Below, piece after piece: positions 1 to 12,011 of a stretch of 64,000 nt of DNA. The notes below the pieces were generated by a model, which had not been told where the DNA came from, did no database searches, and saw only the letters and a list, made by a program, of their open reading frames with translations. Position 1 is the stretch's first letter; each line of letters begins with the position of its first letter. The stretch is from contig JANCIK010000012.1 of assembly GCA_028532985.1 (NCBI GenBank), positions 1,550,001-1,614,000 on the forward strand, in the 5' to 3' direction. The position numbers were made by a program, and so were the translations under genes. This DNA comes from Stropharia rugosoannulata. Taxonomy: Eukaryota; Basidiomycota; Agaricomycetes; Agaricales; Strophariaceae.

Positions 1-1450
1 TCATGTTGCAAGACCAGAGTTGGTAGTTGGTAGTGCTCAGTTTGTCAAACTGAGGTGTTGCAAAGAAACTCATGGTTGCAGGTGAAGCAAAATGGTGAAC
101 AACGTGATGTGGTATGAAGTGGTAGCTGAGAATGGCGCAAACGATGTGGCAAAGTTGCGAGACAAGCTGGGCTGAAATGCACGAGCAGTTGGCAGAACAC
201 TTGCAGTATCACAATTGGGCCAAGTTGAGCACTTGCAGTAAAACGTCGATTGCACGAGCAGCACTAAACCGATTGACACAAGATTGAACCAAGGTATAGT
301 TCAACGATGCAGAACATGTGTGATTGAGTTGTGCGAGCGACAGTGACAATGTGCTAGTGCAGTGAGCAAAACTGTTTCAGAGTGTCAATTGGATGGAGTT
401 GAGCACTCTGGTGAAGAACAGTGAATTGCGAGTGAACAGCTGATTGTGATAACCTGTGAGTGGGCAAGTGACGAGAGGCACATGTAACAATGAGGTCCTC
501 GAAAGAACCACATGTTTCGACAATCAGAGGAGCCTGGGGAGCGAAGTCTCTGGTGAACACCAAGAGAGTTCTATTGACCTAAAACCAAAAGAAGCAGATT
601 CCTCGATAACTGTGCAAGCTGGTGGAACGCAGGTGGTACCAGAATGACAGTCATGACATGGCAGTCATGCTCACGAAAAAACAAGGCAAAACAAACAATG
701 ATAAGTGTTAGGTTGAATACCAAGCCACTCAGTGGAGAAAGGACAGTAGAGAAGTGATGAGTAGGATGCTCAGAGTGCAGGGCTCATAACCTGTTGAAAG
801 CAGACTGCTTACAGGCGCAGAGAGCAAACCTAACTCACACAGAGATAGTGGTGGTAAGAGATTAAGAGGCATCTACACTAGTACATGCCTTATATACTAC
901 CATAAGCAAGATTAACTATATATGGAGCATACTAATTATAGTACACAATATCTAATCTACTGCTGATGGTCAAGTCCAATCCATGTAATCTAACATTTTA
1001 GTGAGTGGAAACAGTGCCTTTGTTCTGAAGCAACTGGCCCTGAATGGCTCTATGGTTTTATTAGTAAAGATGCATATATATATAGATAGAGCAAAGGGCG
1101 TACTTTAAAATTAGAAAGATGTAGCTTGACCTCCCAATCCATTTTTTTATGAATGAAAAACTGAAGATCAGAGACTTTGATATACTACTAGAGTTAGTAA
1201 GAGCCCAATGAAATATTGTTCAAACTCACTCTTTGTTCATCTAATGCTTGCTGATCAGCACCACATAGTGAATTAGGTCTTATAGTCGTGTTGAAGATAA
1301 GAACAATAGCCAAGATTGTTTCAAAGGCTTGAATACATACTGCAGAAGATGTGACAGTTGTACTGAGTATATGCAAGATGATGAGCAAGATTTCATAGTG
1401 GCTGCAAGCTAGTTTGGGATTTTGGACATGAGACAATTTAAAATCAAATG
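1..1450. other. No recognisable gene
   Basis: I see no convincing coding exon, RNA gene or terminal repeat here. The first 900 bases are GT- and GA-rich with only very short open frames. From about 880 the sequence becomes AT-rich. It is probably decayed repeat sequence, but nothing in it identifies the source. Confidence 0.4.
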
Positions 1451-2055
1451 TCACTGGAATTTCATTTTAGCATGAGGTAGCAAATTTCTGATGTATTGAA
1501 ACTTATGTTGCTGGATCTGATCCGCTAGTTTGTGCAACCTGCCTCCAGTTCCAAAAAAGATGAATGCACATTTATTGCCAGAGTTGTCGTGCATATACTG
1601 CATGACTAGGGTAACAAATATGGAATACCAAGATATAAGTGTCAATGCCTTGATTTGGGCATATCCTTTCCTTGGTTGTGCATATTTGACCTAGAAAAGC
1701 AGTTAGTAATTCATCTATAAAGAGAGGATGAATCACACCAAGGTAAAGAAGAACCCATGCATGCATTTTTGTACAACATTTTCAGACCATATTTCGGCCA
1801 GTTGCAGTTGCTGGCCAAGAAGGGCACACACATAGTCTTGCCACTCTCCAGCAATGTGCTCACGCTTGAGAATGGTAGAAGTTGACAAGGATGATTTAAT
1901 GTTTTCTGCTGCTTGTATAGCTTCATTCTCAAGCTGCAGGTGGCCTTTGGGTGTACTAACAATGTCATTTACGATGGTCTGAAAGCATGGCATTTGGGGC
2001 TAATTCAGCCTCATTGAACTGCTCTAAGATTTGGTTAGGGAGCCTCATCATATGA
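1451..2055 (-). pseudogene. Uncharacterised two-exon gene fragment
   Basis: I do not recognise this product. Two minus-strand open stretches join across a GT-AG intron at about 1691-1738 (48 nt), reading from about 1993 down to a stop at 1451. The joined sequence contains the stretch FIFFGTGGRLHKLADQIQQH. Upstream, around 1993-2055, an open frame starting with an ATG (MMRLPNQILEQF) runs into it but is out of frame, so the 5' end is either broken or has another small intron. No domain, signal peptide or clear membrane segment is visible. Its intron style matches the neighbouring transposon-associated genes. The splice sites, rather than any homology, support it as a real gene remnant. Confidence 0.35.
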
Positions 2056-2196
2056 GGAAGCATGACTCTTTAGTATTAAATAGATGTGTAATGCTAGGTC
2101 AAATAGGCAGATAAACAGTGAGCAAACGGTTGGAACAAGGTATTGACGTCAAATAACCAGATAACTAGCAGAGTTTGAAACCTGCTACTTAGCATC

Positions 2197-2677
2197 ATGC
2201 CATCATCATCCACTGTCAAATCTGCTGCACCCAAAAAACCTGCATTGAAAAGGGTTAAAAAAGACTGTGAGCAGATATTCTTTTGTACTTGATCACTATC
2301 TGATATAGGCCTAGTGCACCCTCATGCATTAGCCCTTGTGGTTGAATCCAAGGGGTCCCTAACTGAGCTCAGGGCCATGGTGAAGGAAATACTCACAGCC
2401 TGGGCCAATATGGCTGCAATCCGGCTTGAGCAAACACACTTGGATATTGAAAAAGAAAAGCTGGTGAAAGAGAACAGAGCATATACCACTACTGGTGAGT
2501 ATTTCCTGGTATTACATACCACATATATGCAGCTAAATCATGAAATTAGAAATGGATAATGGGGTTTTTAAAACACCAGGTCAATGGCTACCAGTTAATG
2601 CTAAATTGCTCACATCAAAACCAAGAGAAAGAATCGACATGTATAAATTCAAAGAGACTTTACAAATTGTACCATAG
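2197..2677 (+). CDS. Small three-exon hypothetical protein (about 117 aa)
   Basis: I do not recognise the product. Three exons (about 2197-2266, 2309-2494 and 2580-2677) join in phase across GT-AG introns into an open frame of 117 codons plus stop. The N-terminus is Ser/Lys-rich and basic (MPSSSTVKSAAPKKPALKRV), suggesting nucleic-acid binding or a nuclear signal. A predicted helical, charged segment follows (around MVKEILTAWANMAAIRLEQT and then EKEKLVKE), which could be a short coiled coil. The gene converges on the minus-strand gene ending at 2698, with 20 bases between stops. It is one of the few genes in the left third without an internal stop. Function unknown; it may be carried by an old transposon. 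Confidence 0.5.
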
Positions 2678-2697
2678 ATAAGCAATGTATAGCTTGT

Positions 2698-5600
2698 TCA
2701 AAATGATTCTAAATGTGTAGCAAGCAAAGGGATATCTACATAGGATCCTCTGTGAATGATTGTAAGTTTCAAAATTTCCCAATTATTAGTAAACTCAGAC
2801 ATACCTTTGATATTCCATGTATCATTGAGCCACTTAGCAAACTTGAGGTCCAGATTTGTCTTGCCCATCTTGAATATTCTTTCTTTGCTGACTGGCTTGT
2901 ATAGTTCTCTGGAGCTTTTTCTAATATTCAACCGTGGCATAGATGGCAATATTATATTGAAGGCAGTATTGAATTCCCCAAGTTTCCAGTTGATGACATT
3001 GAGATCAGAGTTGAGGAAAACTGTATTGACTGTGGCAGACACAAGAGTTAGCGCACCTTTGATCTGTGCCCTGAACCAGTCCAGGGTGAAGTCTGGTGCA
3101 CAAGGAATCTTCTTTTTGTCGGCATTCCACTTGTAATTACAGAGGGTTTTGCATATCTTGATCATGGTGTTGGAGAATAGATTGTTGGCAGATGTGTTGT
3201 TGATGCCAGTGTCATAAGAGTGACTAAGCCATAGGATAAGTTCAAGAGACCGTGCTCTCATCAAACAGAACCTTTTGTGGTCTTGATAAGAGAGGGCATT
3301 GATGTCAAACTTGCACCACAAGTCATTACTGTCTTGGTCCATTTTACTAAGACTGTTTAATCCCGGAGCAGTGTATGTTAGGTGACTCAGGACATTGACC
3401 AACACACCAAGACTGGAAATGACAATGAGGTCACTGAATGACTCTTCCTTGGTCACATCTGGGACATGGAACATTGTGGTACCTTGTCCAAAATGTGAGA
3501 AACTCAAATGAGAATATAAAACATCACTCACTGCTAACTCTAGTATTTTTGATGAGAACTGTGTGATAGAAATTAATGACATCGGCCAATACAAGTCTTG
3601 ACTCTGCATAAGAGGCATTGGTAATCACTTGATCACATCATTTCTTATACCCAGAGACCACTGGTGACCTAGTGGCCCTAAGACCAGTGGTTTGTTAGTG
3701 CCCAGGTGCATTATACAATGTGTACAAAGCCAGACAAACCTGATGATTAATTAAACAATTTATATCATAGATAAATCTGCATTTCAATCTTTTCTAATGG
3801 TAAAAATCATTTCCTATGCTCAGAGACTGCTGGTGCCTTGATGCCCCTAAGACCAGCGGTCTGATAGTGCCCAGGTACACTCAAATGTGTGTGCAAAGGC
3901 AGACAAACCTCACAACTAATTAAACAATCTTTATCCTTGATAAATACATGTTTCAATCTTTTCTAATTGTAAAAATCATTTCTTATGCACAAAGACTGCT
4001 GGTGACTTGGTCCCTCTATGCACCGGTGGCCTGATGGTGCCCAGGTGCATTTCAAAGCATGTACAGAGCTGGCAAAACCTCACAATTAATTAAACAATCT
4101 TTATCCTTGATAAATACATGTTTTAATCTTTTCTAATTGTAAAAATTATTTCTCATGCCTGCAGGCCGCTGATTCCTCTACAGGCCGGCGGCCTAGTGTA
4201 TTACAGAAATGCACCATAAGAATCCTAGCTGCCAGACCTCATAATCAATTTAAAAAAATTTAAACCATACAATATCTCTTTATTTAAGTCACAATAGTCT
4301 TGTGAAGCATAGTAGTATATTCAATTTAAATACTGCCGGTCAAGCAGTCAAATCGCCGGTCTAATGCTGACCATGTGCACATTGAAATTGGTGGTCAACA
4401 TCCAAGACTGCCAGTTGAGCTTGCCCTGATGACCATCACCATTTGTCAACAATGGCCCCATAAAACATGGTAATATACTAGAAAGCTATTAGTCCTGTGT
4501 GACACGGTAGTATACTAGTTTTGCAATGGCTCAAAATAACTCTGTGATCCACGGTATAATAATAGTTCACTGTAGCACTATAGATTACAGTACCCAGGTA
4601 CTGTCCTATGTGGGATGGAATAAATTACTAGTAGCAACTAATTTCCAGTTGAGATGCTCAGCAGGTGGTGGTGTCTTGCTCGATCCATCCCGGTAGAAAA
4701 CTGTTGCCAGTGCATGAGCATTTGATGACAATGGGGTAGGAGGATTGCTGGCCAATGGATCTTTGAAGTTTAATCTGATTAATATCTTTAGATTGGTCAA
4801 CTTGATGGACTCTAGTATATCACCCAGCTTTCCTACATGTGTCTGGCTGATACAATTTGGAATGCTATGATCTGTATATTGATGATCAGTAAATCATTTG
4901 TATGCAAAAGTAAGAAACACCTACCTTGGATTGTGGTTACCCAATCCAGTGGAGCAGTTCTCAACACTGCATCTTCAAAAGTTACGTCAGAGTATGGAAT
5001 GTTGGTTACAATGATATGATGTTCTCATAGTACATTCTGCACTTTGCCATCTGTCATCTTCAAGAAGACTGTGTGCAAAATCAGCTTGAAAATGGACTTG
5101 TTCACCAACGTCTCCTGAACATATAAAGGTAGTCCATTCTCGTAGCATTGTTCTATGTGACCAAAGATATTAGTCAATGCATTTAAAGTCTCAATGTCCT
5201 AAATGATATAAGTATTAATGTAAATGCTCAAAAGGGCAACATACATGACACTGAGGAGTAAACTCAATAAATTTGCCCATGGGTCCCCAAGCTTTGATGG
5301 AATTTGACATTGATAACTTTGGGACATCTCTGCCACCCTCTATATCCAAATTGCAAGCCTCTGCATTAACCTAATACTGATCAGTCAAGGTTCATGCAGA
5401 AATATGAATAGACACACAAAAATATCATCATCTATTTGATCCCAGCAGCTTAGTTCTATCTCCTCTTCATCCGAGTCTTCATTGTCCTCTTCATCGTCCC
5501 CTCTGCTTCTGTCATCTGTTTTGTCTCTGTGTTCCTCTTCCTCAACATGATGAATTTTGATTCTTTTCAAACTTTGGGGGCCTTTTTTATACTGTGGTTT

Positions 5601-5851
5601 GCATACTTGGCCAACAGTAATAGGTATATCACTATTGTGGGAACTTGTATCAGAGTCAGAACTTGAGTTAGTACCCCTTTCGGGGAAGAAATTGCCTTGT
5701 AAGAGTCTGGGTTCGATTGTGAGGGAAAGTTCATCAGGCATATTGTTGGGCCCACTCCCACTATATTGGCTTGATGGTTGCAGCTGGACCAAGGGTTGGG
5801 ACTGGCTTGAAGGTATCTGGCCCGGGTTATGAGGTACGAGGTCATAAGGTA
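2698..5851 (-). pseudogene. Long multi-exon uncharacterised gene, minus strand
   Basis: I do not recognise this protein. The 5' part (about 5851-5431) is disordered and acidic: Ser/Pro/Gln-rich, then Glu/Asp runs (DDEEDNEDSDEEEIE). It splices in phase through an intron at about 5372-5418 into an exon with NAEACNLDIEGGRDVPK, then through another near 5200-5247 into an exon beginning DIETLNALTNIFGHIEQCYE. That exon has one in-frame TGA before continuing to TAPLDW. A further exon near 4600-4830 contains SSKTPPPAEHLNWKLVATSN. The last exon is a 300-codon frame (about 3605-2698) preceded by a plausible acceptor (CTTATGCAG). Joining it to the upstream exons across the tandem-repeat region is my inference. 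An open frame continues to 5894, but its first residues are encoded by a transposon end (5852 onward). Probably a repeat-associated gene, now decayed. Confidence 0.4.
3652..4330. repeat. Tandem repeat, four units of 169 bp
   Basis: Equivalent positions recur at about 3652, 3821, 3990 and 4159, exactly 169 bases apart. Each unit starts with a segment like CAGAGACTGCTGGTG, then carries a CCCAGGTGCA-like element, AATTAAACAATCTTTATC and TTTTCTAATTGTAAAAAT. The first three units are most alike; the fourth is diverged in its GC-rich half (CAGGCCGCTG and CCGGCGGCC). The array lies in what is probably an intron of the minus-strand gene. Period and unit order are read directly; function is unknown. 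Confidence 0.8.
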
Positions 5852-6075
5852 CATCAGGAAAATCACTTTTTTGCCGAGAGCTATTTAAAGACATTTTAGT
5901 AACTTTTAGTCCATTGTTTCAAACTAGATTTAATTAAAGCCCCAATCATATCTTTAAATAGCTTGATAGGTCTTTGGCAGTCTTTTTAGCCTTGCCTTAA
6001 ACTAAGTATGGCTTTGTAGGTCTCTGTAGGTCTCTTTAGGTCTCTACAAGTCTTTTTTATGTACATTTTCTTATA
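5852..6075. mobile_element. Terminal-inverted-repeat end, CATCAGG family (left end only)
   Basis: From 5852 the sequence CATCAGGAAAATCACTTTTT matches the left end of the complete CATCAGG elements at 11080 and 22462. It is followed by about 200 bases rich in AAGACAT, GGTCTCTTTAGG and AAGTCTTTTTT, the same reiterated subterminal motif. I find no matching right end close by. The nearest inverted end is at 21470-21476, so this is either a truncated copy or the left end of a much larger element that spans the TET/JBP gene. No target duplication can be shown. Confidence 0.55.
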
Positions 6076-6892
6076 ACCATATAAAACTTGTACATTCCAC
6101 TGTAAAACCATAAATTCTATAGCTATGGGGTAAATTCTAATCTAATTACAAAAACTAACTAAAGAAAAGTTGCAACTGTTGGTCATTTCTATGCAGGTCT
6201 TGTCAGGCTCTACTATACAAGTTGATTGGTCAGCAAACCCACCCATTCCAACTCTGGGTATTCTGATCTAATACTTGTCATTCTGCTAGAAACTGTATGC
6301 CATCACTGTAACTTTGATTGTCCTTTTCATGCTTATCCTGGATTGTCAGAAAGTAGTGATATGCTGAAGCTCTCTATGAGCGCATATGCGTGTGAGGCTG
6401 TTTCACATGGCTTCTAACCAACCCAAAACAACGCAGGACGAAGACAAAGATGAGACACAAAATAAGACAAAACTACAAGGGAGTGTAAGCTGCAACAACA
6501 GCTTCGAACCACTCCTGGACGCGGGACACAATGGGGATGCAAACTAGAATGCAAACAGATGTGCTAAGATGATGCAAAACGAGGGGGAAACTATTCCATG
6601 GAGGGGAGGTGGAGTGGCGTACAGTTACTCCGAATGTGCATACAAGGTGCGTTGTGGCACATGGCTGTGCATTGTGAGAATAGGACTTGATGTGCACAGT
6701 TTCCGTGAGCGTAGATGGGCACGGCTCATCAGTAGACTCGTTCCAGTTGAGGCATTGTCAGTGACCAAACAACTGACACAAGTGAGGAAACAAAGTCCCT
6801 CATATAACCCATACTAGGATTGGTGTCATACATATGGTCATGTAGCAACCAAGGAGTATAGATAATGACCGATTTCAGAAATGAAAGACGAC
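6076..6892. other. No recognisable gene
   Basis: AT-rich sequence to about 6220, then mixed sequence with short open frames only (none longer than about 82 codons). I see no splice-supported exon, repeat or RNA gene. Confidence 0.4.
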
Positions 6893-7860
6893 CTAAAGCA
6901 GAGGCCCAGTCTCTAGAACACCATGGATATAGTCCAAGACAATTATCCTAATATAAAGAATATAAGTAAAGATAAGGCAACATAGAAGTATACAACTAAC
7001 CTGTATTGGATGTATTGGCATACGACAGTCATATATAACCTGAAGGTTGACTAAATGGAGACCCAATGAATCGACCCATTTATCCAAAACCTCCAAAACC
7101 AACCAAGCAACATCACCACAGTGAATTTGTAAGGCTTTTACTTGCATATTGGAGAACATAATTGCATAGAGTTTCACAATTGTATTCTGTTGGTTGTTGA
7201 CTCTGGGAATTCGGAACTGCAATGCCCAAATGTTAGCAAATGCATTGGTGCAGCTGGAAAGGCAATGCTGTCGGTAGAAACTAGTAAAGTCTTCACAGAA
7301 TTGGAGCTGGGTTGCATATTGGTCCAGTGATGTCAGCAAAGGCATAGTGTTTCAGCTTGCTAACCAAGCCTTATATCCCAACTGCTGAAAGACACCTCCT
7401 GACTTGTAGCTAGGCAGCTCCCAAAACAAAGCTTCTAAAATAATATCCCGAAGCTCAAAGGGAACTATTACATTTCACTACATAAGAAAGTATATCACAA
7501 TCCAAAATAAATACAACATACTTTTCGTCCATCCAGGAGCAATAAGCTCCTGAATCTCTTGCAGTGTTGAGGATAATATGTATAGCCATGAAAATATATA
7601 AGCTATAAGGTGAATGCTATGTATTCTGACTAATAGCAGCAGATACAATCAGTAAAGCTTATATTGAGCTGGCATATAAACATACACTTAGAAAACAGTT
7701 CAAAATACACCTGGTGGGTTTGCTGACTAGCTACTATGGGCATTTTGATAGAAAGACAAGAAGTTGTTGTAGACATTGTAAGAAATGTATGGGTCGATTG
7801 AAACAGCACAGAATATAGTAAGCCTACAGTGAAAAACATTTACTGTTTGTGTAACTATAA
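6893..7860 (-). pseudogene. Uncharacterised multi-exon gene fragment
   Basis: I do not recognise the product. Minus-strand coding-like pieces occur at 7630-7839, around 7512-7560 (reading STLQEIQELIAPGWTK), at 7370-7490 (ELRDIILEALFWELPSYKSG) and at 6893-7345 (a 150-codon frame with SLGLHLVNLQVIYDC). In the 7370-7490 piece the frame ends in TGA just before the next piece starts, so the gene is split or has a short intron there. It lies directly downstream of the TET/JBP-like gene on the same strand. Both could belong to one old transposon. No domain can be named. Confidence 0.3.
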
Positions 7861-7978
7861 TGATCACCTGATTATTTACCCAACTTCGCTATACCAGTAC
7901 ATAATGGGTATTGTTTGCAACCATAGTACAATATTAGAATGTACTTTGTAAATAATAATGACTAGGAGCTTTGGTCTA

Positions 7979-8778
7979 CTAATTATTGCCTTTGTGATTC
8001 AAAGGTCCCTCAGCTTCAACTTCATCAACCATATTCTCAAACTCCTTTTGGTTTACCTTTCCCTCACAATACTTCCTCCAAGCTGCTGCTAAAGTGTTTG
8101 AAGTGACAATAGCAGCAACAAGCTGCTGGAAATCAGGGTCTTCAGTGGTCGGATCAACATTGGGGACTCCTGTTCCATGAAGCCTTTTAGGCTGCCAGAC
8201 AATACAAGTGTTTGTTGCTTGCTGGATACGAATCCCATATTCTGGAAGAAAGAAGTTTCCTCCATAAGACACACAGTTATGGGAACAATGCAGGGTAAGC
8301 ATTGCTCCCTATGTGTGGGGGTGATCTTCCTTATGCATATGCCTATAAGTTAAAGTGGATGATCAGAAATGGAGATATAGCAACAAGAGAAATATACCTT
8401 GAATAATTTCTTGTGATAAAAGCTCCTGGTGGGGCAAGACCAGTACCAAGGAAATCATATGACTCATGGGGCAGAGACACAGTATACTTTGTAACATCAG
8501 TAGTTGGAGCCTCCGAATCACCTTCTTTCATTGTCCTCATCGATGATTCTTCATGGCACTCCTGGTAGTTGTTACCTTCTCCATTGTTTGGAGGAATTCC
8601 AAGCTTATTTGAAAAGTTCTTGATATCAGTCATCACCTCCCCAGGAAGCTGTTTCTCCATAAGCTGCCATATAAAGGCAAACAAATTGGAACCCTCGATG
8701 TTGGCCTCAACCCTTTTATCGCCTGAAAGTTTCTTCTTTGATGCAACAATGTTTCGGACCCAGCCAAACTCGCATTGG
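7979..8778 (-). pseudogene. TET/JBP-like 2OG-Fe(II) dioxygenase, 3' half
   Basis: This is the C-terminal half of a fungal TET/JBP-type dioxygenase, a family that oxidises methylated bases in DNA in the nucleus and is expanded beside KDZ and Plavaka transposons in basidiomycetes. Reading 8778 down to 7979: a segment with IEGSNLFAFIWQLMEKQLPG, then PPGAFITRNYSR, an intron at about 8343-8396 (GTATAT to TTATAG), a segment HMHKEDHPHT (candidate metal-binding region), then FFLPEYGIRIQ and KRLHGTG, which fit the distal His and the 2OG-binding side of the fold. After the intron there is an in-frame TAG, so the copy is not functional as read. Its 5' half lies at 18156-18800, separated by the chromovirus. 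The family call rests on remembered motif layout. Confidence 0.6.
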
Positions 8779-8995
8779 TGTCAGGAGTGGATCCCGACAA
8801 GGCAAGGACACGGAGAAGACATGAAGACAACGGGGGGATCTATTGACAGGGGGGACCGGCAAGGTCAAAGGTGGAGTACATCGGAGTAGCTACAGCTATA
8901 TGTACTCTACACTGTGCCAAGAGGAAGCAGAACCAAACAAGCCCAATAAGGAGAGGGCATGTCTAGAAAGGGAAATGGCAGGGGTGCTCGTAACA
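8779..8995 (-). repeat. Chromovirus 3' LTR
   Basis: 217 bp, starting TGTCAGGAGTGGATCCCGAC and ending GCTCGTAACA on the plus strand. It differs from the copy at 17939-18155 at only a few positions, mostly C/T or G/A, so the insertion is fairly recent compared with the decay of the coding part. Confidence 0.9.
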
Positions 8996-9006
8996 TCACC
9001 CCCTTC

Positions 9007-11079
9007 CTAAGCAGGGCCCCGGGGGCGGCCAAGGGCAGAGGTAGGGCAAAACATTGTAGAAGAGAGATAAGTATTAAGTGCACCAGAGGGGTCATTGTAG
9101 GTAGCAATAGTATCTGCAGGTGTCCAGGTAGAGTCAGAAGGGTCTTGGCCTGAGAGGCATACAAGGAAGAGAGTGTGATTGCATAGTTGTTTGTGATTGA
9201 TTATTTCAGAAATTGTAGGTGTTTCGATGTCAATATCTGGTAAAACTGCAGAGCTGGATTGGCCGGAAAATTTCGGTGGTCGGAAGGGTGTGAGCTTGGA
9301 AACATGGAAGACATCGTGTATGTGCCAAGATCTTGGTAGCTCTAATTTGAAAGAAGATGAGCTGACCTGAGAAACAACCTTGAAAGGGCCATGACACTTG
9401 TTGTCTAGTTTGCGAGAAGGGCAGAGTGGTAGTAGTCCAGATGCATTGAGGAGTACAAGAGAGCCAGGGGGCAGGTCTGGAGCAGCCCAGTGATTGCAGT
9501 CATAAAAGTGTTTCATGGCTTTGGCTGCTAGGCTGAGGGCAGCCAAGGTTTCTTGAGTAAGAGCAGACATCTGATTTGCAAAGGCTTCAGCACTTGTAAC
9601 AATAGACGACGACTTGCAAGTTGGCATTAGAGGGCATGTTGGATTACGGCCGTAGTTGAGGAAGAATGGGGAGTATCCAGTTGCTGAATGGATGCAGTTG
9701 TTGAACGCAAACTCTGCACAAGCGAGCCATTCAGCCCAATTGGTCTGGCAGTTGTTGCAAAATATGCAAAGGTACTGTTCGAGTTCTTGGTTAACGTGCT
9801 CAGTTTGACCATCGGTCTGGGGGTGGCGTGCTGATGAAATGTTCTGTTCGATTCCTAGCAGATGCATTAGTTCACACATGAAACGGGCAATGAATTGGGG
9901 GCCTCTGTCAGAAATGACGGTATTGGGTAGGCCAAAGTCTTTCCAGACATGGTCGCGGTAGCAGCAGGCAGCTTGTTCAGCTGTTATGGTCTTCGAACAA
10001 GGGATAAAGCGGGCCATTTTCGATTTTCTGTCAATGCACACCATGATGGAGTCATGTCCTTTCGAGCAAGGGAGGTCGGTGATGAAATCGCAGCAGATTT
10101 TGGCCCAGTTTTGGTCTGGGATAGTGTTAGGGGACAAAAGACCAAGAGGTTTCTGGCGAAGGGGTTTGGTGCATTGGCAGGTAGTGCAACTGTCAACATA
10201 TGCATGGACATTGCAAGTCAATGATGGCCAGTAGAAGTCACAAGTGATGAGTTCCACTGTCTTGGTACGGCCAGGGTGACCTGCTGTGTAGGAGTCGTGG
10301 CATTTGCAGATAACACTTTCATGTAGGTTAGCAAGGTCGGGTACAAAAATGCAATTGTACCAGGTTGCAAGGCCATGTTGGAACGACCATTCGGAGGATT
10401 TGGATCTGTTGGCTTTGAAGAAATCCTGAGCGGTGGGCCATTGTTGACGGATGGATTCAATGAGGGGACTTGGGGAATATGACTGTTCAGAAGGTAAGTG
10501 TCGGATATGTTCGGGTTGTAGCAGTGTAATTGAGTCATTGTCTGCAGAGCCTTTATCATAGTCCGGTCTGCGGGAAAGGGCGTCTGAACAGACCATTGTT
10601 GATCCAGGACAATGATTTAGGACAAAGTCATAGTTGCTGAGCTTGAGAGACCAGCGGGCTTGTTGCCTGTTGAGTTTCTGGGCAGTCATAAAGTACTGAA
10701 GGTTCTTGTGGTCGGATAAGATTTGGAAGGGCTGTGTGGTTCCATGGAGGTAACAATGCCACTCAGAGAGAGCATGCATGATAGACAATAGCTTGCAGTC
10801 GTGTATTTCATAGTTACGTTCGACATCTGAAAGTGATTTGGAGAGGAAGGCAACAGGATGCCAAGTTTCATTAACAAGTTAGGAGAGGACTGCTCCGGTT
10901 GCAAAGCCTGACGAGTCAGCTTCTATTCTGAAGGGGGCATCGTCCAGGGGGATTGAGAGGACTGGGTCACTGAGTATAGTGTTACACAATGAATCGAAGG
11001 CATGTTGTTCATTGTCAGACCATGACCATTCAATATTGCCACAAAGACGGTTGAGGGGTGCTGCAGTGTCTGCAAAGTG
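9007..11079 (-). pseudogene. Chromovirus RNase H, integrase and chromodomain
   Basis: Reading from 11079 to 9007. The RNase H region has EADSSGFATGAVLS followed by an in-frame TAA (10879), then SDHKNLQYF and DALSRRPDYDKG. The integrase follows, with a zinc-binding start (HDSYTAGHPGR, then CTTCQC) and the DDE core: Asp in CDFITDLP, Asp in SDRGPQF, Glu in GQTEHVNQELEQ. The C-terminal end, around EIINHKQLCNHTLFLVCLSG and TWTPADTIATY, resembles a chromodomain, which in chromoviruses targets integration to heterochromatin. Several Cys and His residues sit where Arg is usual in the family (KQLCNH), as expected from CpG decay. The 5' edge is the 11080-12011 insertion; across it the frame continues with FYHRFIHHFADTA. 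Confidence 0.85.
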
Positions 11080-12011
11080 CATCAGGAAAATCACTTTTTG
11101 GAAAAGAGACTTTTTGAGACATCTATGTGTCTCTTGGGAAATTTAGTGTCTTTTTGAGACATCAATATGTCTTTTGCTGAATTTTATGTCTTTTTTATAC
11201 TTTTAAAGGTCTCCTAGAGACTTTGGGGAAATATGTAATTCTTCCAATGTCTTTTTAGGTCTTTTTATGTCTTTTAAAGTCTTTCAATTTTTTTAAGTAT
11301 TTAAATGTATTGATGTAATTGTATAAATCTTTTTATGTCTCTAAAAGATATTAAAAATGTCTCATAAAGTGTATTAAAAAGCTACAAAAAGACTCAAAAA
11401 GACATTTAAAGACATTAAAACCTGGGAAAAAATTGACTTATGAATAGCTATTGTCAACTATTATTTGTAATCTACATTGTAAATCTTATATAAAATACAT
11501 CTGAACATAACTAAATTCAATGACTTGTGATGTAATAAATTAATGTAGTCTAGAGCTTTACCATCATATTTGACCTGCAGTGAGTCTATATACACAGGCA
11601 TATGGTGTAGGGGGAAGTATGCTGGTTTTAAGTGATGCATGAAGCTGTTGGTTCAATTCCTGGCAAATGCAAATTATTTCCACAACATAAGTTCCCCTTC
11701 CCATTGTACCCAAGTTAATGTCATGGTTTATTTGCCATTGTATGTCTATGTAATGTGATGACTAATATAGTTACTTCATGACAAATCTTAAGTACATTTA
11801 AATATACCTAATTACTTACTTACAAATACACTTACAAATACAATCTAATCTATGTAGTAGTGATTTGGCTAAGATGAGGTCATATTTTTAATGTTTTTAT
11901 AAAGCAAAAATGTGACATTAAAAGACATTTAGAGACATCTAGAGACATTATGAACACATAAAAAGACATTAAAGAGACTCCCAGAGACATAAAAAAGTCT
12001 TTTTCCTGATG
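11080..12011. mobile_element. CATCAGG-ended non-autonomous element, copy 1 (932 bp)
   Basis: It starts CATCAGGAAAATCAC and ends GTCTTTTTCCTGATG, giving terminal inverted repeats of about 12 bp (CATCAGGAAAAA). It is flanked by TG on both sides. Removing the element and one TG restores the chromovirus frame FYHRFIHHFADTAAPLN, so the boundaries and a 2 bp duplication are well supported. It has no coding capacity. The body is built largely from AGACAT, GTCTTTTT and GGTCTCTAGAGAC-type words on both strands. It also contains a tRNA-like segment at 11599-11671. By its CA...TG ends, short target duplication and dense subterminal words it fits a CACTA/Plavaka-type non-autonomous element; that class assignment is inferred. 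Confidence 0.85.
11599..11671 (+). other. tRNA-like segment with A and B boxes inside copy 1
   Basis: GGTGTAGGGGGAAG resembles a Pol III A box, and GGTTCAATTCC at 11650-11660 matches the B box consensus. The ends GCATATG and CAAATGC could pair over 6 of 7 positions like an acceptor stem. The T and anticodon stems are poor, so I do not call a functional tRNA. It may be a captured tRNA or SINE head. The same segment is present at the same place in copy 2. Confidence 0.45.

Noticed and set aside
5385..5894. A native start codon at 5894 for the acidic protein
   Set aside because: The first residues are encoded by the CATCAGG transposon end (5852 onward), so the true 5' end of the gene lies elsewhere or is lost.
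11599..11671. A functional tRNA gene
   Set aside because: The B box is good, but the T-arm and anticodon stems do not pair properly and the segment sits inside a repeated element.
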